64,000 bases of DNA from Thermocrispum municipale DSM 44069 (GCF_000427825.1 NZ_ATYT01000004.1:110-64109); one strand, 5' to 3'. Positions 21,225 through 29,988 are shown, numbered from the stretch's first letter. Notes: a model not told the origin generated them from the letters alone. A program made the numbers and translations.

Positions 21225-21272
21225 ATACAGTGTGTATCGTAGATGCACTGTGTATCCGGATGCGACGTGTAT
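21225..21272. promoter_or_regulatory. Clustered TetR operator sites
   Basis: A perfect palindrome ATACAGTGTGTAT (21225-21237), a near copy ATGCACTGTGTAT (21243-21255) and a third GTGTAT half-site (21267-21272) lie in phase, 17-18 bp apart, between the divergent MMPL and TetR genes. Binding by the TetR protein would control both directions. Inferred from position and symmetry. Confidence 0.7.
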
Positions 21273-21326
21273 CCGATCACGTGCCGTGCCAAGATCGGCG
21301 CCACCGGCGAGCCCGAGGAGGATGCG

Positions 21327-21989
21327 ATGACGGCGAGCAGCAGGCCGGACGGATTGACTCGCCGTCGTGCGGAGACCCGTCAGCGGCTGATCGATGCCGC
21401 CTACGAGGTGTTCGCCGAGTCCGGGATCCGCGACGCCCCGGTCGAGGTTATCTGCGACCGCGCCGGATATACCCGCGGGGCGTTCTACTCGAACTTCGAC
21501 AGCAAGGAGCAGCTGTTCCTCGCGGTGTTCGAGGCGCAAACCCAGGACCGCATCGACCGGCTGCGCGAAGCGGTGAACGACGCGATCGAGGCCGCCGACA
21601 TGACCGGTCCGGACGCCGTGCAGCGGGTGCTCAACGAGACGGCCGCCGTGTTCCTGCGCAATATCGCCCAGGACGTCACCTGGCATCTACTGACTGTCGA
21701 GTTCCGCGCTCAGGCGCTACGTCATCCCGAACTGCACGCGCCGACCGTGGCGGCGGAGAACCGGTTCCATGCCGAGCTGGCGGAGATCCTGACCGAGGTG
21801 GTGGGGCGGCTGGGCATGCGGCTGACGGCCGACCCGCGCATGGTCGTCATCACCGTCACCGCCGTCTACCAGGCCATGCTGGAGGAAGCCATCCTGGGCG
21901 ACCTGCCGGACACCGGCAGCAATCCGTACCTCGACGACATGCTGCCGCGACTGCTCGAGCTTCTGGTGGAGCCCGCCGAGCAGAACTAG
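21327..21989 (+). CDS. TetR-family repressor
   Basis: A 220-residue regulator. The N-terminal helix-turn-helix is clear: RRRAETRQRLIDAAYEVFAE then VEVICDRAGYTRGAFYSNFD. The remainder is an all-helical ligand-binding and dimer domain without recognisable motifs. The ATG at 21327 follows GAGGAGG; an earlier in-frame start would place the coding region over the operator repeats. It is divergent from the MMPL-YhgE operon, the usual arrangement for a local repressor that senses the exported substrate. Confidence 0.9.
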   Translation: MTASSRPDGLTRRRAETRQRLIDAAYEVFAESGIRDAPVEVICDRAGYTRGAFYSNFDSKEQLFLAVFEAQTQDRIDRLREAVNDAIEAADMTGPDAVQRVLNETAAVFLRNIAQDVTWHLLTVEFRAQALRHPELHAPTVAAENRFHAELAEILTEVVGRLGMRLTADPRMVVITVTAVYQAMLEEAILGDLPDTGSNPYLDDMLPRLLELLVEPAEQN

Positions 21990-22119
21990 GCAAAGCTCAC
22001 GAGCGCGGCCACGGTGGTGATGCGGCGGGCGTCGACTCCTCCGCGCCAAGCGGCGCCTGGGCCCCGGGGCCGCACAGCCGACCACACCGACACCCGCAAG
22101 CCTCAGGTCACCGACCCCG

Positions 22120-23097
22120 TCACGCCGAAACCCGCGGCTCCGCCATGGCTTCGGCCACCCGCGCCGGACCACTGCGCAACGCGGCCTCGAACGTCGCGAT
22201 CCGCTGGCGCGGGCTCAGCGGATTCGTCCCCATCGCCTCCCGGTCGGCGAACGTCGGTGTGAAGACCCGCACCCGATAGCCCGCACGCCGCAGCTTGTCG
22301 ACCTCGAGCTGCAGTTGACGCTGCATGTAGTGCCTGGTCGCCATGTCCACCGCGACGCTCATCGATCTCGGCCGCTGCCAGCTGGATGCGCCAGCCATCG
22401 GCGCCAGCACGATGACCTCGTTGACCCCGGCGCCGATCATCAGATCCGCGGACGTGGACGAATACACCGCGCCGTCGACGTAGCGACGGCCCGCGATGGT
22501 CACCGGCGGGCTGACGCCGGGCACCGAGCACGACGCACGGACCGCCTGCTGGATGTCCGCTTCCCCGTCGGCCGCGAACGCCACCCGCTCCCCCGAGTCG
22601 TAGTCGACCGCCACGACGCGAGTCGCCGGATGGTCGAGCCACTCGCCGGGTTCGGTCAGCGCGGTCAGCGGCGCGAGGAAGTCGTCCAGACTCAGCGTGC
22701 CGGGCGGCAGCAACCCGGACAGCGCGACAGACGGCCGAACCCGCCGCGGCTGCAGCACACCGCGCAACGCAAGCCGCGGCGCAGCAGGCATCCGGCTCCT
22801 CCGCACCTCGGCGGCCGACACCGGCTTGGGCTTGGCACGCAGCGGGTGCCCCTCCGACAGCTCCTTGCGGTACCAACCGCGCAGGTCGTCCGTCGTGATT
22901 CCGCTGGCCAGCAGTGACACCAACAGGGCCCCTTGGGACGTGCCGAGCAGCACGTCAGCGTCGTTGACACACCATCCGGTGGCCTCCTCCAGGGCCACCA
23001 GCGTGGCTGCCGACCACGCCAGGCCGGTGACTCCACCTGCGCCGATGACCAGGCCTTTCCGCTCTTGACGCGGGCCGGTCGACCCCACCTCGCTCAT
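22120..23097 (-). CDS. Patatin-like phospholipase
   Basis: A 325-residue protein of the patatin family. The glycine-rich oxyanion motif is GAGGVTGLAW (from residue 19), the nucleophile S54 sits in LLGTSQGALL (GxSxG) and the catalytic aspartate D208 in YVDGAVYSS. There is no signal peptide, so it probably acts on lipids from the cytoplasm. It is transcribed alone; the region upstream, shared with the NlpC/P60 gene, is unusually AT-rich. Substrate may be phospholipid or acylglycerol; only the family can be stated. Confidence 0.88.
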   Translation of the reverse strand: MSEVGSTGPRQERKGLVIGAGGVTGLAWSAATLVALEEATGWCVNDADVLLGTSQGALLVSLLASGITTDDLRGWYRKELSEGHPLRAKPKPVSAAEVRRSRMPAAPRLALRGVLQPRRVRPSVALSGLLPPGTLSLDDFLAPLTALTEPGEWLDHPATRVVAVDYDSGERVAFAADGEADIQQAVRASCSVPGVSPPVTIAGRRYVDGAVYSSTSADLMIGAGVNEVIVLAPMAGASSWQRPRSMSVAVDMATRHYMQRQLQLEVDKLRRAGYRVRVFTPTFADREAMGTNPLSPRQRIATFEAALRSGPARVAEAMAEPRVSA

Positions 23098-23482
23098 GGC
23101 CCAGGACTGTAAACATTGTCACTCCGAAACGCCAGCACTCGACCGGGCGGAAAACAAGATCAGTATTCATGAAAACACGCTCTGTATAACTCCAAACCTA
23201 TACTCAAAACGCGCACATGGCGTGACACGCACCACCCAAATGGTGTGACTCGAAGCACCCATCCGCGCCATCCTGATGATCACGTACAGATCACGGCAGC
23301 TTTTTTACCAGCTGCTTTGCCGGTTGAACACATCACGAGTCGATAGTCAAGCCGGAAAAGAAAATTCCGCTGAGACTTTCCGGTATCGGCTCGCGTGTGC
23401 TTATCGTGTCCAACGGGCCGGACCCTCCGGCCGACGTCGGGGGACGTGAATTCATATCCATGCACACATCTGGAGGACGAAC
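23098..23482. other. AT-rich intergenic region between divergent genes
   Basis: 385 nt without a credible gene. It is clearly richer in A/T than its surroundings and contains small hairpins: CACCA/TGGTG (23230-23245) and GCAGC/GCTGC around a T-run (23296-23315). It must carry the promoters of the leftward patatin and rightward NlpC/P60 genes. The last 100 nt are a GC-rich leader; I could not match it to a c-di-AMP riboswitch. Confidence 0.5.
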
Positions 23483-24259
23483 GTGCCCACGTCATCGGTA
23501 AGCGGCTCTGGCCGCGGCCGACGAATTGGTGCCACCGCTCTCGTCACGGCCGCTTCGGCCGCAGCTTTGCTGACTTTCGACTCCACCGCCGCGGCGGCGA
23601 GCCCGGCGAAGAGCAGGACAGGCTTCTACGAGGCTTCGGACACGGTGAAGGCAGGACACCGGATCTCGTTCCGAGGCAAGCTGACCACCGCAGGCGGCAC
23701 CCCGCTCGGTGGCTACAAAGTTGACTTGATGCGCACCTACAACGGCAGCAAGTGGTTCCGAGTTGCCAGTCCGCGCAGCTACAGCAACGGCAAGGTCTCG
23801 GTGACCAATGTCAAGATCAAGGCGACCGCCAAGTACCGCTGGGTCTTCCGCGGGACTGCCAAGTACGCCAAGTCCTGGTCGCGAACCCAGAAGGTGGTCG
23901 CGAAGGTGCCGATCAACCTGCGGATCGTGAAGGCGGCCGCGGCGCAGAAGGGCGACCCGTACCGCTACGGAGCGTCCGGCCCGAACAGCTTCGACTGCTC
24001 CGGCCTGACGCAGTACGCGCACAAGCAGGTCGGCATCAAGCTGCCGCGCACCTCGAAGCAGCAGTACTCGAAGGTGCGCAAGATCAGCAAGTCCTACCGC
24101 AAGCCCGGTGACCTGCTGTTCTTCCACCGCGGCGGCAGCGTGTACCACGCCGCCATCTACGCGGGGAACGGCCAGATGTGGACGGCCCCGCAGTCCGGCG
24201 AGTCGGTGAAGAAGGCCAAGATCTACAACAGCAGCTACTACGTCGGTCGCGCCTGGTAA
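23483..24259 (+). CDS. Secreted NlpC/P60 cell-wall hydrolase
   Basis: A 258-residue exported protein. The signal peptide runs to about residue 38 (ALVTAASAAALLTFDSTAAA). A beta-sandwich-like middle domain (HRISFRGKLTTAGGTPLGGY to YRWVFRGTAKY) precedes a C-terminal NlpC/P60 endopeptidase with catalytic C172 in FDCSGLTQYAHKQ and H222 in VYHAAIYAG. Such enzymes cut peptide stems of peptidoglycan. The N-terminal module could position the enzyme on the wall. The GTG start follows TGGAGGA. It is monocistronic, with a hairpin terminator downstream. The mature protein is very lysine-rich. Confidence 0.9.
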   Translation: MPTSSVSGSGRGRRIGATALVTAASAAALLTFDSTAAAASPAKSRTGFYEASDTVKAGHRISFRGKLTTAGGTPLGGYKVDLMRTYNGSKWFRVASPRSYSNGKVSVTNVKIKATAKYRWVFRGTAKYAKSWSRTQKVVAKVPINLRIVKAAAAQKGDPYRYGASGPNSFDCSGLTQYAHKQVGIKLPRTSKQQYSKVRKISKSYRKPGDLLFFHRGGSVYHAAIYAGNGQMWTAPQSGESVKKAKIYNSSYYVGRAW

Positions 24260-24274
24260 GGCGCCCGGCACGCG

Positions 24275-24322
24275 GGCGGCTGCGCACACCGAATCCTCCC
24301 TGGTTCGGCGGGCGCAGCCGCC
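24275..24322 (+). terminator. Terminator of the NlpC/P60 gene
   Basis: GGCGGCTGCGC (24275-24285) pairs with GCGCAGCCGCC (24312-24322), with an inner CCGAA/TTCGG stem, followed by a TTTT tract. Confidence 0.75.
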
Positions 24323-24378
24323 GTCGCGTGTTTTCGCAGCTCTGGCCACTGTCGGTCCGGTTTGTCATGCTGTGACGC

Positions 24379-24657
24379 ATGTGTCGAAACATCCGCGTCC
24401 TGCACAACTTCGAGCCGCCGGCCACGGACGACGAGGTGCGCGCCTCCGCTCTGCAGTACGTCCGCAAGATCAGCGGGACCACCAAACCGTCGGCCGCGAA
24501 CGCCGAAGCGTTCGACCGGGCGGTGGATGAGGTGGCGGCCGCCGCCCGCAAGCTGCTGGACAGCTTGGTCACGTCCGCGCCGCCGAAGGACCGGGAGGTC
24601 GAGGCCGCCAAGGCCAAGGCGCGCGCGGCGAAGAGATACGGAACGCTCGCCAGCTGA
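24379..24657 (+). CDS. DUF2277 family protein
   Basis: A 92-residue protein starting MCRNIRVLHNFEPPATDDEV and containing ALQYVRKISG, with an alanine-rich helical end (EVEAAKAKARAAKRYG). These features define DUF2277, small conserved actinobacterial proteins of unknown function. It has no signal or membrane segment. It stands alone between terminators; a GCCCGAT/ATCGGGC hairpin (24670-24686) lies just past the stop. No function is proposed. Confidence 0.88.
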   Translation: MCRNIRVLHNFEPPATDDEVRASALQYVRKISGTTKPSAANAEAFDRAVDEVAAAARKLLDSLVTSAPPKDREVEAAKAKARAAKRYGTLAS

Positions 24658-25017
24658 TCTCGGCGGTCGGCCCGATGTGATCGGGCGAGCCGGCAGTGAT
24701 TCGGTCGCGCTGCGGCGAGTCAGCCGCGGCGCTCCGCGCGTCGTGACGTCGACCGACACCGCAGGCGGTGCGCGACCGATCGGGCACCGCTGCTTCCCTC
24801 AGGAGCATAGTTGCCGCCGCGCAGCCCGGAGGACCAGCTGGTCGTGCGGGTTGCCGCAGTGCACTCCGACTGTTCGCACAGTCGCCGCAGCGCGGTGCGA
24901 CTTTCGCGCAGTTGCCTCCGCTCGCCCGGCTTTCGCGCGTTGCCACCTCTCGCCCGGCTTTCGCGCATTTGCCGCCGCTCGCCCGGCCCGCCGGCTCGTC
25001 GCCTCCGGCGCGCTGAT
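24658..25017. other. Intergenic region between DUF2277 and tdk
   Basis: 360 nt without a supportable gene. It contains a small hairpin (24670-24686), probably ending the DUF2277 transcript, and the tandem repeats at 24901-24986. Continuous frames here are arginine/alanine-rich artefacts of the repeat composition. Confidence 0.6.
24901..24986. repeat. 28-29 bp tandem repeats downstream of tdk
   Basis: Three units beginning CTTTCGCGC and ending CTCGCCCGG occupy 24901-24929, 24930-24957 and 24958-24986; more diverged copies may extend left to about 24845. The array ends 31 nt before the tdk stop codon (tdk runs leftward), so it lies in the tdk 3' region. Confidence 0.75.
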
Positions 25018-25632
25018 TCAGGTGTGCTGCGCCTCCGCGCCCAGCGACTTCCGCCCGCGCGTGATGTCCTTGAACTCCGCGCGACTCACCGACACGTAGC
25101 GATCGTTGCCGCCGATCTCCACCTGCGGACCCTCCGTCACCGCCCGCCCGTGCTCGTCGACCCGCACGACCATGGTTGCCTTCTTGCCGGTGTGACAGAT
25201 CGTCTTGATCTCCGTCAGGGTGTCCGCCCAGGCCAGCAAGTACTGACTGCCCTCGAACAACTCCCCGCGGAAGTCGGTACGCAGCCCGTAGGCCAGCACC
25301 GGGATGTGCAGGCGGTCCACGATCTCGGTCAGCTGCCACACCTGGGCCTTGGTCAAGAACTGCGCTTCGTCGACCAGCACGCAATGCAACGTGCCGTTCG
25401 CGCCGACATCGGCCTGGGTCTGCTCGAACAGGTCGTCGTCGGACTTGAACGCGCGGCCGTAGGTCTTGATCCCGATCCGCGAAGCGATCACCCCTTGGCC
25501 GTAGCGGCCGTCGAGGTGCGGCGTGAACAGCAACGTGCGCATGCCGCGCTCGTGATAGTTGTGCGCGCTTTGCAGCAGCGTCGTCGTCTTTCCGGCGTTC
25601 ATCGCCGAGTAGTAGAAATACAGCTTCGCCAC
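25018..25632 (-). CDS. tdk: Thymidine kinase
   Basis: A 204-residue type II thymidine kinase that phosphorylates thymidine to dTMP in salvage. Walker A is [12 protein letters not shown], Walker [11 protein letters not shown], and the lasso region reads [20 protein letters not shown]. The C-terminal zinc ribbon of the E. coli enzyme is altered: TICHTGKKA keeps one cysteine of the first pair, and [10 protein letters not shown] replaces the second Cys/His pair, so zinc is probably not bound; I recall this in other actinomycete copies. The GTG start at 25632 follows GAGGAGG; a longer frame runs into the LacI operator region. Confidence 0.9.
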   Translation of the reverse strand: MAKLYFYYSAMNAGKTTTLLQSAHNYHERGMRTLLFTPHLDGRYGQGVIASRIGIKTYGRAFKSDDDLFEQTQADVGANGTLHCVLVDEAQFLTKAQVWQLTEIVDRLHIPVLAYGLRTDFRGELFEGSQYLLAWADTLTEIKTICHTGKKATMVVRVDEHGRAVTEGPQVEIGGNDRYVSVSRAEFKDITRGRKSLGAEAQHT

Positions 25633-25707
25633 GGTGCCCTCCTCGCGCGTCAGGCCACCATAATCGATGCCTGATGCCCGATCGGGCGACAACCGAGGTA
25701 CCCTTCA

Positions 25708-25719
25708 GACAACGTTGTC
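25708..25719. promoter_or_regulatory. LacI-type operator 1
   Basis: GACAACGTTGTC, a perfect 12-bp palindrome with the central CG typical of LacI-family operators, 102 bp upstream of the LacI gene and 76 bp upstream of tdk. Confidence 0.7.
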
Positions 25720-25787
25720 ATCGCCGGTTCAGTGTGTGACCAAAGACCCCTTGCTGAACTCGGACGATGCGCTACCGTTCGTCCGTT

Positions 25788-25799
25788 GACAACGTTGCC
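25788..25799. promoter_or_regulatory. LacI-type operator 2
   Basis: GACAACGTTGCC matches operator 1 except one position and begins exactly 80 bp further on, 22 bp before the regulator start. Two sites on the same helix face would allow looping by a LacI tetramer or cooperative dimers. Confidence 0.7.
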
Positions 25800-25820
25800 T
25801 TCGAAAGAGGTCTCGCGCCG

Positions 25821-26843
25821 ATGATGTCCGCCCGCCCGACGATGAAAGACGTCGCGGCTCTCGCCGGCGTCGGGCTGAAGACCGTCTCGCGCGTGGTCAA
25901 CGGCGAAGGATCGGTCAGTCCCGACACTACCGAGCGCGTCAACGCGGCCATCGCCAAGCTGGGCTTTCGCCGCAACGAGGGCGCGCGACTGCTGCGCCAG
26001 GGCCGCACCGCTTCCATCGGCCTGGTGCTGGAAGACGTCGCAGATCCCTTCTCCTCCGCGCTGACCCGCGCGGTGGAGGACATCGCCCGCCAGCACGACT
26101 CCCTGGTGTTCGCCGGGTCCTCCGCCGAGGACGGTGTCCGCGAGCGCGAGCTGACCTTGGCGTTCTGCGCCCGCAGGGTGGACGGACTGATCATCGTCCC
26201 GGCGGGCGCAACCCATCGGTACCTGGTTCCGGAGATCACCGCGGGCACACCGGCGGTGTTCGTCGACCGTCCGCCGGTGGACATCGACGCGGACACCGTG
26301 CTGGTGGACAACGAAGGCGGCGCTCGCATGGCCGTCGACCACCTGATCGCGCACGGACATCGGCGCATCGGCTTTCTCGGCGACGCCCCCACGATCTTCA
26401 CCGCGACGGCCCGGCTGGCCGGTTACCGGGCGAGCCTTGAGGCCGCCGGACTGCCCTATGACGAATCGTTGACCAGCCTCGCGCCGCCGACGGCCGAGGC
26501 GATCCGTCACGCCGTGGAGCGCGTGCTGGGCGGACCGGATCCGGCCACCGCGCTGTTCTGCGGCAACAACCGCGTGACGGTCGAGGTGCTCCGCGTTCTT
26601 GCCGGACGGCCGAACCAGCCCGCCTTGGTCGGGTTCGACGATTTCGAACTCGCCGACGTGCTGCGGCCGGGGATCACGGTTGTGGCACAAGACCCTGCCG
26701 AAATGGGTCGCACCGCAGCCGAGATGCTGTTCGCCAGACTGTCGGGCGACCGGCAAGGACGTGCGAAAACAGTACGGTTGCCCACGCGGTTGATCCCGCG
26801 CGGGTCCGGTGAGATGCCGATTGCCACCGGCATCGGGACGTGA
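25821..26843 (+). CDS. LacI-family regulator of the sugar importer
   Basis: A 340-residue repressor. The N-terminal LacI helix-turn-helix is MKDVAALAGVGLKTVSRVVN followed by the hinge region RRNEGARLLRQGRT. The periplasmic-binding-like core contains IGLVLEDVADPFSS, DGLIIVPAG, VFVDRPPVD, HGHRRIGFLGD and VGFDDFELADVL. The start is the first of two adjacent ATGs after AAAGAGG. Two operator copies lie upstream. The sugar-binding lipoprotein gene starts 45 nt after its stop, so it presumably controls itself and the importer; ligand not deducible. Confidence 0.92.
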   Translation: MMSARPTMKDVAALAGVGLKTVSRVVNGEGSVSPDTTERVNAAIAKLGFRRNEGARLLRQGRTASIGLVLEDVADPFSSALTRAVEDIARQHDSLVFAGSSAEDGVRERELTLAFCARRVDGLIIVPAGATHRYLVPEITAGTPAVFVDRPPVDIDADTVLVDNEGGARMAVDHLIAHGHRRIGFLGDAPTIFTATARLAGYRASLEAAGLPYDESLTSLAPPTAEAIRHAVERVLGGPDPATALFCGNNRVTVEVLRVLAGRPNQPALVGFDDFELADVLRPGITVVAQDPAEMGRTAAEMLFARLSGDRQGRAKTVRLPTRLIPRGSGEMPIATGIGT

Positions 26844-26887
26844 CTACCGTCCACATCCAATGTGAAGGGAAGCGAGGAGGCTTCACC

Positions 26888-28156
26888 ATGAAGCTCAGAG
26901 CGTTGATCGCGGGATTGTCCGCAGTCGCGCTGGCGTTCACCGCAACAGCATGCGGCGGGGACGACGGCGACAACACCAAGGATGTCGAGGTGTTCACCTG
27001 GTGGGCGGACGGCAGCGAGAAGGCCGGCCTGGACGCCTTGGTCGCGGAGTTCAAGAAGCAACACCCCGATCTGAACTTCGTCAACGGTGCGGTTGCCGGT
27101 GGTGCGGGCAGTAACGCGAAGAACGTGCTGGCCTCCCGCCTGCAGCAGCAAGACCCGCCGAGCACGTTCCAGGCGCACGCCGGTGCCGAGCTGCTCGACT
27201 ACATCGAGGCCAACCAGCTGCAGGACGTCTCGCAGCTGTACAAGGAGAACGGCTGGGACGAGGTCTTCCCGGAGGACCTGATCGAGCTGCTCACGGTGGA
27301 CGGCAAGATCTACTCCGTCCCGTCGAACGTGCACCGCGCCAACGTCGTGTGGGCCAACCCCGAGGTGCTGAAGAAGGCCGGCCTGGACGACAAGCCCGCG
27401 AAGGACATCGACGGCTTCATCCAGCAGCTGGACAAGCTGAAGAAGGCCGGTGTCGACACGCCGTTGTCGATCGCGACCGACTGGACGCAGGTGCACCTGC
27501 TGGAGACAGTGCTGATCGCCGACCTCGGCCCGGAGAAGTACATCGGGCTGTGGGACGGCTCCACCAAGTGGGACTCGCCCGAGGTGAGCAAGGCGATCGA
27601 CCACTACGCCAAGCTGCTCAGCTACACCAACACCGACCGGCAGAACCTCGACTGGCCGGACGCCACCAAGATGGTGATCGACGGCAAGGCCGGCTTCAAC
27701 ATCATGGGTGACTGGGCCGAGGCGGCCTTCCAGGAAGCCGACAAGGAATGGGGTAAGGACTACATCACCTACCCGGTGCCGGGCACCGACGGCATCTTCG
27801 ACTTCCTGGCCGACTCGTTCACGCTGCCGGTCGGCGCCAAGAACGAGGAAGGCACCAAGGCGTGGCTGCAGACCGTCGGCAGCGCCGAGGGACAGAAGGC
27901 GTTCAACATCAAGAAGGGTTCGATTCCGGCCCGTACCGACGCCGACCCGAAGGACTACGGCGACTACCAGAAGACCGCGCTGGAGTCCTACAAGAACGAC
28001 ACCATCGTGCCGTCGCTGGCGCACGGTGCCGCGGCGTCGGTGAAGTGGTCGACCGCGATCACCGAGGCGGTCAGCAGCTTCTCCGCCAACAAGGACATCG
28101 AGAAGTTGAAGTCCGCCCTGGTCAAGGCCGCGGAAGACAACCAGAAGAAGCAGTAA
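26888..28156 (+). CDS. Sugar ABC transporter substrate-binding lipoprotein
   Basis: A 422-residue type 1 extracellular solute-binding protein. The signal peptide ends in the lipobox TATACGGD. The mature chain has EVFTWWADGSEKAGLDALVA near the N-terminus, NVLASRLQQQDPPSTFQAHA, and GKAGFNIMGDWAEAAF, characteristic of carbohydrate-binding proteins of the CUT1 family. The ATG follows GCGAGGAGG. It is the first importer gene, followed 10 nt later by the first permease. The cognate ATPase is not encoded here; many actinomycete CUT1 systems share the MsiK ATPase encoded elsewhere. Sugar identity is unknown. Confidence 0.93.
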   Translation: MKLRALIAGLSAVALAFTATACGGDDGDNTKDVEVFTWWADGSEKAGLDALVAEFKKQHPDLNFVNGAVAGGAGSNAKNVLASRLQQQDPPSTFQAHAGAELLDYIEANQLQDVSQLYKENGWDEVFPEDLIELLTVDGKIYSVPSNVHRANVVWANPEVLKKAGLDDKPAKDIDGFIQQLDKLKKAGVDTPLSIATDWTQVHLLETVLIADLGPEKYIGLWDGSTKWDSPEVSKAIDHYAKLLSYTNTDRQNLDWPDATKMVIDGKAGFNIMGDWAEAAFQEADKEWGKDYITYPVPGTDGIFDFLADSFTLPVGAKNEEGTKAWLQTVGSAEGQKAFNIKKGSIPARTDADPKDYGDYQKTALESYKNDTIVPSLAHGAAASVKWSTAITEAVSSFSANKDIEKLKSALVKAAEDNQKKQ

Positions 28157-28166
28157 AGGACGCTGA

Positions 28167-29054
28167 GTGTTCACCAGGATCAGGAGCTGGGGTCCCCCCG
28201 TCCTGCTGATCGCCCCGACCTTGATCCTGCTCGGCATCTTCGTCTACGGGCTGATCGGTGCCGGGGTCTGGACGTCGCTGACGGACAACGTCCGCGGCCA
28301 GACCACCGGCACCGTCGGCCTGCAGAACTACGAGAACCTCTTCAACGACGACACGTTCGTGTACTCGCTGCGCAACGTGGGCATGTACACGCTCGCGTTC
28401 GTCGCGGGCACGCTGTTCTTCGGGTTCTTGTGGGCGTGGATGCTGGAGCGGGGCGCGCGCGGCGAAGGCATCTTCCGCACGGTCTACCTGTTCCCGATGG
28501 CCGTGTCGTTCGTGGCCTCCGGTGTGGTGTGGCGGTGGTTGCTCAACAGCAACACCGGCGAATCCGCCAGCGGCCTGAACCGGCTGTTGGACATGGTCGG
28601 GCTCGGGTTCCTGCAGGGCCAGTGGTGGACCCACGAAGGCTGGGGCATCTTGGCCATCGCGATGCCCGCCATCTGGCAGCTGTCCGGTTACGTCATGGCG
28701 TTGTTCCTGGCGGGCTTCCGGGGCATCCCGGAGGAGCTGCGCGAGGCGGCGCGGGTGGACGGCGCCACCGAGTGGCAGATGTACCGGCACGTGATCTTCC
28801 CGCAGCTGTCGCCGGTCGCGCTGTCCGCGGTGATCATCATCGGCCACATGTCGCTGAAGGTGTTCGACCTGATCATGGCTGTGGCCGGGCAGACCAACCA
28901 CACCACGCAGGTACCCGGTACCCAGATGTGGCTGAAGTACACCAGCGGTGAGTGGGCCGAAGCCGCGGCGATCGGCACCGTACTGCTGCTGGTGGTTGCC
29001 GTGCTGATCGTGCCGTACCTGATCAGCACCTACCGCGCGGAGCGTCGCCGATGA
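28167..29054 (+). CDS. Sugar ABC permease (MalF-like)
   Basis: A 295-residue CUT1 permease with six predicted helices, the first being VLLIAPTLILLGIFVYGLI. The cytoplasmic EAA loop that contacts the ATPase is EELREAARVDGATEWQMYRH, followed by VIFPQLSPV. It lacks the extra periplasmic loop of E. coli MalF. The GTG start lies 10 nt after the binding-protein stop, and the 3' end overlaps the second permease as ATGA. It pairs with that permease to form the channel. Confidence 0.92.
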   Translation: MFTRIRSWGPPVLLIAPTLILLGIFVYGLIGAGVWTSLTDNVRGQTTGTVGLQNYENLFNDDTFVYSLRNVGMYTLAFVAGTLFFGFLWAWMLERGARGEGIFRTVYLFPMAVSFVASGVVWRWLLNSNTGESASGLNRLLDMVGLGFLQGQWWTHEGWGILAIAMPAIWQLSGYVMALFLAGFRGIPEELREAARVDGATEWQMYRHVIFPQLSPVALSAVIIIGHMSLKVFDLIMAVAGQTNHTTQVPGTQMWLKYTSGEWAEAAAIGTVLLLVVAVLIVPYLISTYRAERRR

Positions 29055-29968
29055 CCACGACAGTGCTCGACGAAGTCAAGCCGACGGCCGACAGGAAAGC
29101 CAGGAAGGCCAAGAAGGCCAGGCCGCCGCAGCTGCCCGGCACCCGCGGGCCGCGGTCGACGGCGGTGCGCACGGTCAAGTACGTGCTACTGCTGTTCTTC
29201 TTGATCATCGTTCTGATCCCGGCGTACGTACTGTTCGTCACCAGTTTCAAGACCGGTGCCGACATCTCGCCGGACACCGCGTGGTCGTTGCCGGAGAACT
29301 GGGACACCGCAGGCTGGGAACGGGCATGGAGCACGCTGTCGGACTCGTTCTGGCGCACGTTCGGCCTGGTCATCCCCGCGTCGTTGATCTCGGCGTTCCT
29401 CGGCTCGATGAACGGGTTCGTGTTGTCCCGGTGGCGCTTCCGCGGCGCCGACCTGGTCTTCACGCTGATCCTGTTCGGCATGTTCATCCCGTACCAGGCG
29501 GTGATGATCCCGCTGGTCGAGATCATGAACACGGTGGGCGCCGAGCGCGGCATCCCGTCGCTGATCTTCATCCACGTGGTCTACGGTCTGCCGATCTGCA
29601 CGCTGATCTTCCGTAACTACTACGCATCCGTGCCGACGGAAGTCATCGAATCGGCGAAGGTGGACGGCGCGGGCATGATCCGCACCTACACCTCGATCGT
29701 GCTGCCGGTGTCCATCCCGGGCTTCGTGGTGACGATCATCTGGCAGTTCACCTCGGTGTGGAACGACTACCTGTTCGCGATGTTCTTCTCCAGCGCGCAG
29801 AACGGGCCGGTCACCATCGGGTTGAACTTCCTGGCCGCCGGGCAGCTGCAGGACTACGCGGCATCGATGGCGGGCGCGCTGATCGCCTCGCTGCCGACGC
29901 TGCTGGTCTACATCGTGCTCGGCCGCTGGTTCGTCGGTGGCCTGATGGCCGGCTCGGTCAAGGGCTGA
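29051..29968 (+). CDS. Sugar ABC permease (MalG-like)
   Basis: A 305-residue CUT1 permease. A basic cytoplasmic N-terminus (RKARKAKKARPP) precedes six helices, starting LLLFFLIIVLIPAYVLFVT. The EAA loop is EVIESAKVDGAGMIRTYTSI, followed by VLPVSIPGF, and the C-terminus GGLMAGSVKG is typical of MalG-like subunits. The start overlaps the MalF-like gene by 4 nt. A perfect 13-bp hairpin 20 nt downstream ends the operon, and no ATPase or glycoside hydrolase gene follows. Confidence 0.92.
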   Translation: MTTTVLDEVKPTADRKARKAKKARPPQLPGTRGPRSTAVRTVKYVLLLFFLIIVLIPAYVLFVTSFKTGADISPDTAWSLPENWDTAGWERAWSTLSDSFWRTFGLVIPASLISAFLGSMNGFVLSRWRFRGADLVFTLILFGMFIPYQAVMIPLVEIMNTVGAERGIPSLIFIHVVYGLPICTLIFRNYYASVPTEVIESAKVDGAGMIRTYTSIVLPVSIPGFVVTIIWQFTSVWNDYLFAMFFSSAQNGPVTIGLNFLAAGQLQDYAASMAGALIASLPTLLVYIVLGRWFVGGLMAGSVKG

Positions 29969-29988
29969 CCGCTACGACAGGCGGCATC

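Noticed and set aside
18799-21330. Long open frame opposite the MMPL gene (plus strand, about 840 codons)
   Set aside because: Composition is dominated by H, R, D, Q and G, there is no ribosome binding site, and it covers the TetR operator region; a shadow of the MMPL frame.
23380-23482. Possible c-di-AMP (ydaO) riboswitch before the NlpC/P60 gene
   Set aside because: Such riboswitches are common before actinomycete cell-wall hydrolases, and GGGGGACGTGAATTC hints at one block, but the other conserved blocks and the pseudoknot partner could not be found. A covariance-model search would decide.
24901-24986. CRISPR-like array
   Set aside because: The 28-29 bp units follow each other without spacers and vary in sequence; it is a degenerate tandem repeat and no cas genes are present.
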